Below, piece by piece: positions 58,576-64,000 of a stretch of 64,000 nucleotides of DNA. Under the pieces are notes generated by a model. It saw only the letters and a program-made list of their open reading frames with translations, was not told the origin of the DNA and made no database searches. The position numbers were made by a program, and so were the translations under genes. Position 1 is the first letter of the stretch. Each line of letters begins with the position of its first letter. The stretch is from Kaistella treverensis. Its GTDB lineage: Bacteria > Bacteroidota > Bacteroidia > Flavobacteriales > Weeksellaceae. The stretch spans positions 124,001 through 188,000 of the forward strand of contig NZ_FORQ01000001.1 in assembly GCF_900114045.1 (NCBI RefSeq), written 5' to 3'.

Positions 58576-59016
58576 TTATTTCACTTTTATAATTCCGGCA
58601 ATCGTGCCTTCACACACAATTTCCGAATTTTCGTTCAGCATTTTCACGCGGCACTTTAATTTATTAAACCGAAAATAAATTTTTTCCGAAATCACCGTGA
58701 CTTTTTCACCAGGGAAAACAGGTTTTAAAAATTCGATTTCTGTGGACGTTAATCCGATCTGGCTTTCTGAATTCAGCTCGTTTCCGACCAAAAAAATTCC
58801 GAGACAAACGACACCTATCTGCGCCATCGTTTCGGTTAAAATAACGCCTGGCGTGACCGGATTTTCTTTAAAATGACCTTTGTAAAAATCTGAATTTTCA
58901 TTGAAGGTGAAAGTTCCGGTGGCGCCGTTTTCGTCGACGTGCAGCAATTCGTCCACAAATAAAAATGGGGCAGAATAGGGCAATTTTTTTAAAATTTCTG
59001 AAACTTCCATCAGCAT
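58576..59016 (-). CDS. FabZ-like 3-hydroxyacyl-ACP dehydratase
   Basis: A 146-residue hotdog-fold dehydratase. GHFKENPVTPGVILTETMAQIGVV corresponds to the FabZ motif GHFPGxPVxPGVLxxExMAQ, giving the catalytic His48 and Glu62. It likely dehydrates 3-hydroxyacyl chains on the operon's ACP. Its start overlaps the reductase stop by 7 nt. Confidence 0.88.
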   Translation of the reverse strand: MLMEVSEILKKLPYSAPFLFVDELLHVDENGATGTFTFNENSDFYKGHFKENPVTPGVILTETMAQIGVVCLGIFLVGNELNSESQIGLTSTEIEFLKPVFPGEKVTVISEKIYFRFNKLKCRVKMLNENSEIVCEGTIAGIIKVK

Positions 59017-59807
59017 AAATGTTCGCCGCCGTCAACAGGAATTACACAGCCATTGATCCACGCAGCTTCGTCGGTACAAAGCATAGTCACGACATTTGCA
59101 ACATCGTCGGGCGTGGTTAATCTTTTAAACGGATTTCGTTTTTTGGTGTGTTCCACAATTTTTTCGCTTCCGGGAATCATCTGCAAAGAGCGCGTATCGG
59201 TAACGCCAGCCTGAATGCAGTTCGAACGCAAACCAAATGGCGCAAATTCTACCGCGATATTTCGTGAAATTGCTTCTAAAGCAGCTTTTGCGGCGGAAAC
59301 CGCGCCGTAATTCTGCAACGGTTTGGTGCTGCCTTCACTCGTGAAAGCTAAAACCCGTGCATCTTCAGCGAATAAATTTTCATCGAAAATAATTTTGGTC
59401 CAGTCATATAAACTTGTTGCCATCGCATTCAGCGTAATCGCGAAATCGTCGCACGACAAACTTTCGTTCAGCGAACCGGTCATTGGTTTTAAATTTCCTT
59501 TTGCAATACTGTGTAACAAACAACGAATTTTTCCGCCCGATCCCAGTATTTTTTTTAATTCTGCTAATATCTCAAACTGATGCTCCGAATTTAAAACATC
59601 TTTATTTAAACTTAAAAACTGAATTTTTTCCTGCTTTAAGGCCGAAAAATCTTGATTTATTTTTTCCATTTCCGCGCGGGAATTGCGATGGATAATACAA
59701 ATATTCATGCCTTCAGCGGCTAATTTTTTTGCCGACGCCAGTCCCAGGCCGGAGCTTCCGCCCAGAATTAGCGCCCAGTAATTTGTATTTTCAAATCTTT
59801 TTACCAT
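59010..59807 (-). CDS. FabI/FabL-like SDR, probable enoyl-ACP reductase
   Basis: A 265-residue SDR. ALILGGSSGLGLASAKKLAAEG is the cofactor motif, CLLHSIAKG is similar to the FabI HS-I-A segment. The catalytic pair is Tyr167-X6-Lys174 (YGAVSAAK), which is the spacing of FabI/FabL rather than the YxxxK of ketoreductases. The ending NGCVIPVDGGEHLC also fits. It would reduce enoyl chains during starter or side-chain synthesis. No separate ketoreductase is encoded, so that step would rely on primary FabG. It overlaps the PKS stop by 7 nt. Confidence 0.85.
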   Translation of the reverse strand: MVKRFENTNYWALILGGSSGLGLASAKKLAAEGMNICIIHRNSRAEMEKINQDFSALKQEKIQFLSLNKDVLNSEHQFEILAELKKILGSGGKIRCLLHSIAKGNLKPMTGSLNESLSCDDFAITLNAMATSLYDWTKIIFDENLFAEDARVLAFTSEGSTKPLQNYGAVSAAKAALEAISRNIAVEFAPFGLRSNCIQAGVTDTRSLQMIPGSEKIVEHTKKRNPFKRLTTPDDVANVVTMLCTDEAAWINGCVIPVDGGEHLC

Positions 59808-60853
59808 TGTAGTAAAACGCGTTGCGCCGAAAATCCGGGACCGAAACTCAGCATCAAACCTTTTTCACCTTTTTGTGGCTTTTGGTTCATAATTTCTTCT
59901 AAAACGTACAAAACTGTCGCACTCGACATGTTGCCGTATAACCGTAAAATTTCCTTGGTTTTATCGATGTTTTTCCCCAATTCTGAAAATAAACCTTCTA
60001 CCATCTGCACAATTTTTTTTCCACCGGGATGAAAAATTAGGTGGTCAATATCTTTTATTCCTAAATTCTGTTTTGCTAAAAACGGATGCAGAATATTCGG
60101 GAAATGTTCCGAAATCGTGTCCGGAACTTCGATATCCAAAATCATCTGCAAACCCGAATTGGTAAGCTTAAAACCCATCATGTGTTCATTATCGTAAAAA
60201 TGGTACATTTCTTCCGCTAAAATTTCCGGACCTTCAGCATTCTCTTCTGATGACATCAAAACGCACGCGGCGCCATCACCAAAAATAGCAGCACTCACAA
60301 TGTTAGCCATCGAAAAATCTTCAAGCTGAAAAGTCGCGGTCGGACTTTCTACCGCAATTACCGCAGCGCGCTTTCCGGGATTTGCCTGAAGGAAGTTTTT
60401 GGCGTAAATAATTCCGGAAACTCCGGCAGCACAGCCCATTTCGGTGACCGGCAAACGCACAATGTCCTGTCGTAAATTCAGCTTATTGATAATATAAGCA
60501 TCCAGCGAAGGAATCATAATTCCGGTGCAGCTTACGGTTATGATGTAGTCGAGCGATTGCGGATCCCAGCCGGCTTTTTTTAGAGATTTTTCCAAAACCT
60601 GCTCGCCTAAAATCACCACTTCACGCGCATAAATGTCATTTTTGTCTTCAAAGGAAGTTGCGGTGAATACTTCTACCGGATCCATAATTGAATATCTTTC
60701 ATCAACCGCGGCGCCTTCAAAAATCTTCTTTACTTTCCGAATAAAACGCTCATCCTGATCGACGAGCCATTGATCCAGAAAAGGAATAACTTCAGCGGTT
60801 TTTCGGGAATATTTGGGCAATTGCTTCGCAACTGTAACTATTTTTACACTCAT
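59801..60853 (-). CDS. Type III polyketide synthase
   Basis: A 350-residue chalcone/stilbene-synthase superfamily enzyme that condenses an acyl starter with malonyl units to pyrones, resorcinols or phloroglucinols. The catalytic triad is intact: Cys141 (EMGCAAGVSG), His275 (LIFHPGGKK) and Asn308 (YGNMSSATVL). The C-terminal GPG (SFGPGFSAQRVLL) is also present. Bacterial relatives from phenolic-lipid clusters (Streptomyces SrsA, Azotobacter ArsB/C) use long fatty acyl starters. It overlaps the methyltransferase gene by 4 nt (ATGA) and the reductase gene by 7 nt, so the operon is tightly coupled. The product is unknown to me. Confidence 0.93.
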   Translation of the reverse strand: MSVKIVTVAKQLPKYSRKTAEVIPFLDQWLVDQDERFIRKVKKIFEGAAVDERYSIMDPVEVFTATSFEDKNDIYAREVVILGEQVLEKSLKKAGWDPQSLDYIITVSCTGIMIPSLDAYIINKLNLRQDIVRLPVTEMGCAAGVSGIIYAKNFLQANPGKRAAVIAVESPTATFQLEDFSMANIVSAAIFGDGAACVLMSSEENAEGPEILAEEMYHFYDNEHMMGFKLTNSGLQMILDIEVPDTISEHFPNILHPFLAKQNLGIKDIDHLIFHPGGKKIVQMVEGLFSELGKNIDKTKEILRLYGNMSSATVLYVLEEIMNQKPQKGEKGLMLSFGPGFSAQRVLLQW

Positions 60854-61566
60854 ATTTTTTCAATAATCCATTGGTAGCGAAAAGCCCACTTCCATTTAAT
60901 ACTGTATTTTTTTAGCTGTAAATTCCTGGAATATTTTTCTAAATCTTCACGTTTGAAACCGCGCAAAATCGAAATTAATCCGTCATCTGCCGTCATTTTT
61001 TTTAACCGAAAAATAAAGATAATCATTTGAAACAATCTGTACGCCAATCTGCTGCGATGCAAGTCATTTACAACAATTCCTTTGGTAACCAAATTCAGAA
61101 TAACATTTACGATTTTCAAAATTCCTTCGTCTTTAAAATGATGTAAAGTCAGCGTAATCAGCGCAATGTCTATTTTATATTTCGAAAAATCATATTCAAA
61201 AATATCTTCGGCGAGGTAAGAAATATTTTCAAATTCTGCCGAACATTTTTCAGCATGCCGAATTGTGGCTTCATTTGCATCGATACCAATCAAGTTAAAT
61301 TTCAAACCGTTTTCTTGGCCGAATTTCGCCAGCATTCGCAACATATCGCCGCCGCCGCAACCAAAATCCATTATAGTAATGGTTTGGTCTTTCGGAAAAT
61401 CTTCGATGAGTTTTTTTACGCCTTCCAAGGTCACAGAATTTCCGCCCAAAAGTTGGTTTATTCGCGCAATATCGTCTAAAGCTATGACCAGACTTTCGTT
61501 GTCCATGGAAAAATCGTCCATCGATTCTTCTAAATCGGTTCTTCTGTAGGTGGTATTTAAAGCCAT
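60850..61566 (-). CDS. Class I SAM methyltransferase in the PKS operon
   Basis: A 238-residue methyltransferase. ITIMDFGCGGGDMLRMLAKFG is the SAM motif I, LIGIDANEATIRHAEK follows, and IDIALITLTLHHFKDE matches motif IV. It most likely O- or C-methylates the PKS product, by analogy with SrsB in Streptomyces phenolic lipid clusters, although SrsB is a different (membrane) methyltransferase type. A hydrophobic C-terminal part (AYRLFQMIIFIFRLKK) could help contact lipid substrates. It shares a TAATG stop-start junction with the FAD gene. Confidence 0.85.
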   Translation of the reverse strand: MALNTTYRRTDLEESMDDFSMDNESLVIALDDIARINQLLGGNSVTLEGVKKLIEDFPKDQTITIMDFGCGGGDMLRMLAKFGQENGLKFNLIGIDANEATIRHAEKCSAEFENISYLAEDIFEYDFSKYKIDIALITLTLHHFKDEGILKIVNVILNLVTKGIVVNDLHRSRLAYRLFQMIIFIFRLKKMTADDGLISILRGFKREDLEKYSRNLQLKKYSIKWKWAFRYQWIIEKI

Positions 61567-62708
61567 TAATTTTCAGTCATATTAATTTCTTTTCCGTGTG
61601 TTTTCCTGATAATAACTGGTAAGACAAATGGAAAAATAGTGAGCAAATTGGTCAGTATTTCTGATAATTTCGAATGCTCCAGAATGCTACCCAAAATTCG
61701 GCCATATTTGAGCCTTTTTTTGAAATTTTTATTCCAGTTTGCCGCGTAGTTTTTTTCCATTTCATCTCGCGAGGTTTTTCCTTTTAAGAATTTTAAAGTT
61801 TCCTCGGAAGCAATTTTCGCGCTGTGAACTGCCATTGCCATTCCGTTTCCGCAGAGCGGATGAATGAGTCCGGCAGTGTCGCCCATCATCAGAATATGAT
61901 TTTCAACGTTTTCTTTTTTATCAAAACAAATTTGGCTTATGGTTAAAGGTTTCTCAAAAACCGGCGTTGATTTTTCTAAAATATTTTTAAGATGAGGATT
62001 TTGAAACACAATTTTTTGCTGAAATTCCCCGATATTTTTATACGTTTTAAATGATTTAAAATTAACAATATAGCAGATATTGATTATTTTATTTTCTATT
62101 TTCGAGACGCCGCAATAACCGCCTTTAAAATTATGTAAGCCAACCACATCAGCGGAAAAATTGCCTTTATAATGAGATTTTACTGCTAACCACGGCGATT
62201 TTTTCTGGAGAAAACTTCGGTTCAGTTTTACGTCAATATTCGATCGTTTACCAAAACCAGCAAGTACAGCTTTCGCTGTTAAAATTTTGCCTGACAGCAG
62301 ATGAACTTCAAAAAAATCTTCTATAAAAATAACGTCATTTACCTGATCTTCCAGGATTTCACAATTTTGTGAAAGTGCTTTTAAATATAGAGCGTAGTCC
62401 AAAGTATAGCGACTGACGCCGAAACCGCCGAGCGGAAGTTTCGCGCTAATGCTTCGCCCGGATTCAGACGAAAATTGCAACTGCGTAATTTTTGTAGGTT
62501 GTAAAGCTTCAATATCGATTCCGAGCCAGTCAAAATAAGGCAAAATTTCATTCGAAATATATTCACCGCAAACCTTGTGTTTTGGGTAAGAATTTTTCTC
62601 CACAACTACGACTTTCCGCCCCATTTTCGTGAGGTGTATAGCGCTGGTTAAGCCTGCCAAACCGCCGCCAATAATTACAATTTCAGAATCGAGGTTGGAA
62701 TCTTGCAA
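61566..62708 (-). CDS. FAD-dependent oxidoreductase in the PKS operon
   Basis: A 380-residue flavoprotein of the geranylgeranyl-reductase/UbiH-like hydroxylase type. DSEIVIIGGGLAGLTSAIHLTKMGRKVVVVEK near the N-terminus is the FAD motif (GGGLAG, residues 13-18), and the second motif is GDTAGLIHPLCGNGMAMAVHSAKIA. VCGEYISNEILPYFDWLGID is characteristic of the GGR-type relatives. It may hydroxylate or oxidise the polyketide ring, comparable to the SrsC hydroxylase. The first codon is TTG at 62708; there is no ATG before the FAD motif and a TAA stop lies four codons upstream. It is the first gene of the operon. Confidence 0.85.
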   Translation of the reverse strand: MQDSNLDSEIVIIGGGLAGLTSAIHLTKMGRKVVVVEKNSYPKHKVCGEYISNEILPYFDWLGIDIEALQPTKITQLQFSSESGRSISAKLPLGGFGVSRYTLDYALYLKALSQNCEILEDQVNDVIFIEDFFEVHLLSGKILTAKAVLAGFGKRSNIDVKLNRSFLQKKSPWLAVKSHYKGNFSADVVGLHNFKGGYCGVSKIENKIINICYIVNFKSFKTYKNIGEFQQKIVFQNPHLKNILEKSTPVFEKPLTISQICFDKKENVENHILMMGDTAGLIHPLCGNGMAMAVHSAKIASEETLKFLKGKTSRDEMEKNYAANWNKNFKKRLKYGRILGSILEHSKLSEILTNLLTIFPFVLPVIIRKTHGKEINMTEN

Positions 62709-62719
62709 CTTTTTTTATT

Positions 62720-62760
62720 TAAATGTAGTGAAAATTTTCACTACAAAAGTTACAAAAGTT
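62720..62760 (-). promoter_or_regulatory. Promoter with 22-bp palindromic operator of the PKS operon
   Basis: The 62724-62745 interval is a perfect 22-bp palindrome, half-site TGTAGTGAAAA. On the minus strand a TTTG (62747-62744) and a TACATTTA (62727-62720, close to TAnnTTTG) are spaced 16 nt apart, so the palindrome fills the promoter spacer and touches both elements. Just upstream lie two perfect tandem copies of ACAAAAGTT (62743-62760). This is the typical position for a dimeric repressor. No regulator gene is adjacent. Confidence 0.7.
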
Positions 62761-62861
62761 TGATTTTTGATGGGATTTTAAGCATTACTCACTTAAGTTT
62801 AAAAGTTAAAAAACGTCGCGCGAAAGAGACCAGAAAAGCCTGTCAAGAATTATTATTAAAT

Positions 62862-62888
62862 AAAAAACCTCACGTTTCCGCAAGGTTT
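62862..62888 (-). terminator. Terminator behind acs
   Basis: The minus strand has AAACCTTGCG, a GAAA tetraloop, CGTGAGGTTT, then a T run (two G-U pairs). Confidence 0.75.
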
Positions 62889-62906
62889 AATTGTAAACAT
62901 TTTTAC

Positions 62907-62985
62907 CATTATCAAATCTTCAAATCTTCAAATTATCAAATCATCACATTATCAATCATCACATTATCAAATCCTCGAATTATCA
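62907..62985. repeat. Degenerate ATTATCAA/ATCTTCAA repeats at the 3' end of acs
   Basis: Imperfect 8-9 bp units (TCAAATCTTCAAATCTTCAA, TTATCAAATCATCACA) fill the space between the acs stop and its terminator. Units are too short and variable for a CRISPR. Confidence 0.7.
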
Positions 62986-62987
62986 AA

Positions 62988-64000
62988 TTAAATCTTCTCA
63001 TTTTTAATTTCATCAACAATTTCCGGATTCAAAAGGGTAGAAGTGTCACCGAAATTGGCAAAATCACCTTCCGCGATTTTTCGCAGGATTCGGCGCATAA
63101 TTTTGCCCGAACGCGTTTTCGGCAAGGCCGACACAAACTGTATTTTATCGAGTTTTGCAATTGGCCCGATGGTGTCAGAAATCACGTTGTTAATCTCTTT
63201 TCTTAAATTCTCGCGGTCACGTTCTTCTCCGCTGTCTTTCAGCATCACGAAACCATAAAGCGCGCTGCCCTTCACATCGTGCGGATAACCAACAATCGCA
63301 GATTCCGCCACGGCTGGGTGTAAATTTACACTGTCCTCGATTGGTGCTGTCCCCAAATTATGACCTGAAACAATGATCACATCATCTACACGGCCGGTAA
63401 TTCTGTAGTAGCCAACTTCATCGCGTAAGGCACCATCGCCGGTGAAATATTTGCCGGGAAAAGCGGTAAAATATGTTTCTTTATATCTTTGGTGGTCGCC
63501 CCAAATGGTGCGCGCAATTCCCGGCCAGGGAAAACGGATGCAAAGATTTCCATCAACCTGGTTTCCCGTAATTTCATTGCGTTTATCGTCCATCAAAACC
63601 GGCTGAATTCCCGGAATCGGCAATGTCGCATAAGTTGGTTTTGTCGGCGTGATGAACGGCAGCGGGGAAATCATAATTCCTCCGGTTTCGGTTTGCCACC
63701 ACGTGTCCACAATCGGGCATTTTTTCTTGCCAACGTGGTCGTTATACCAATGCCAGGCTTCATCATTTATCGGTTCACCAACGGACCCGATGATGCGCAA
63801 ACTCGACAAATCGTGCTTTTCCACCCATTCGTAAGATTCTTTTGCCAAAGCACGAATCGCGGTTGGCGCAGTGTAAAACTGCGTAACTTTATGCTTATCG
63901 ATCACTTTCCAGAAACGGTCCGGCTCCGGATAGGTCGGTACTCCTTCGAAAATCACCGTCGTAGCTCCGTTCGCCAGCGGACCGTACAAAATGTAGGAAT
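62988..64000 (-). CDS. acs: Acetyl-CoA synthetase, C-terminal part (runs off right edge)
   Basis: An AMP-forming acyl-CoA synthetase that activates acetate with ATP and CoA. About 337 codons lie in the window; the N-terminal part is beyond the right edge. [11 protein letters not shown] is the core ATP motif (A5-like), [36 protein letters not shown] holds the hinge and the A8 GRxDD region, and [16 protein letters not shown] contains the catalytic lysine that is reversibly acetylated in the family. Acetyl-CoA made here could supply malonyl-CoA to the neighbouring PKS operon, but the operon has its own promoter, so the link is positional only. Confidence 0.96.
   Translation of the reverse strand, partial: SYILYGPLANGATTVIFEGVPTYPEPDRFWKVIDKHKVTQFYTAPTAIRALAKESYEWVEKHDLSSLRIIGSVGEPINDEAWHWYNDHVGKKKCPIVDTWWQTETGGIMISPLPFITPTKPTYATLPIPGIQPVLMDDKRNEITGNQVDGNLCIRFPWPGIARTIWGDHQRYKETYFTAFPGKYFTGDGALRDEVGYYRITGRVDDVIIVSGHNLGTAPIEDSVNLHPAVAESAIVGYPHDVKGSALYGFVMLKDSGEERDRENLRKEINNVISDTIGPIAKLDKIQFVSALPKTRSGKIMRRILRKIAEGDFANFGDTSTLLNPEIVDEIKNEKI

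Noticed and set aside
62907..62985. Repeat block resembling a CRISPR array
   Set aside because: Units are only 8-9 bp and imperfect, with no spacers and no cas genes.

Overview
The window looks like chromosome from a member of the Bacteroidota, class Flavobacteriia, close to Chryseobacterium/Kaistella (Weeksellaceae). The evidence is an AT-rich sequence with tightly packed genes, a secreted nuclease with a type IX secretion (Por) C-terminal sorting domain, recurrent Bacteroidota-type promoter elements (-7 TAnnTTTG, sometimes with an upstream TTTG), no Shine-Dalgarno sequences, a release factor 2 gene without the usual programmed frameshift, and many housekeeping genes of flavobacterial character. 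I see no prophage, insertion sequence, CRISPR array or plasmid gene.

Layout. 1-4.1 kb: 5' part of aroE, secreted endonuclease I, an FtsX-family permease, rbfA, a GC-rich two-hairpin repeat, methylmalonyl-CoA epimerase and a CAT tRNA. 4.3-12.7 kb: a receiver-like fragment, a GT32 glycosyltransferase, a GH13 amylase, a porin, tex, an alpha/beta hydrolase and a lipoprotein. 12.9-20.3 kb: iron alcohol dehydrogenase, MscS channel, SlyD-type isomerase, topoisomerase III, an M23 peptidase and gpsA. 20.5-28.3 kb: mqo, three small or unknown genes, a glucose dehydrogenase-like SDR beside a GH63-type glucosidase, and mtaB. 28.4-36.7 kb: a cysteine dioxygenase-like protein lacking active-site residues, an alpha-glucan phosphorylase lacking the PLP lysine, prfB, dedA, arsM, tpx and a DUF763 protein. 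36.8-40.7 kb: a run of four SRPBCC proteins, a VOC protein, DoxX and a J-domain membrane protein. 40.7-49.2 kb: gcvP, a frameshifted Fpg/Nei glycosylase, dgt, an SPFH protein, a DUF962 protein and an amino acid permease. 49.2-54.6 kb: an intergenic cluster of DnaA-box-like sites, a very large TPR protein, an outer membrane beta-barrel and tRNA-Arg. 54.6-57.0 kb: a nitroreductase-ohrR-ohr peroxide operon and transaldolase. 57.0-62.7 kb: a tightly coupled seven-gene type III polyketide synthase operon. The window ends inside acs.

The strongest candidate for an undescribed system is the 57.0-62.7 kb operon. It encodes a flavin oxidoreductase, a methyltransferase, a type III PKS, a FabI/FabL-like reductase, a FabZ-like dehydratase, a ketosynthase and a dedicated acyl carrier protein. 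I read it as a hybrid fatty acid/type III PKS route to a methylated, oxidised phenolic lipid or alkylpyrone. A 22-bp perfect palindrome sits in its promoter spacer. Other points worth a second look are a canonical beta-clamp-binding peptide at the C-terminus of the DUF763 protein, four near-consensus DnaA boxes in 114 bp, two enzymes that lost cofactor residues, a one-base homopolymer frameshift in a DNA glycosylase, and at least five genes whose -7 promoter element ends only 4-5 nt before the start codon, which suggests leaderless mRNAs.
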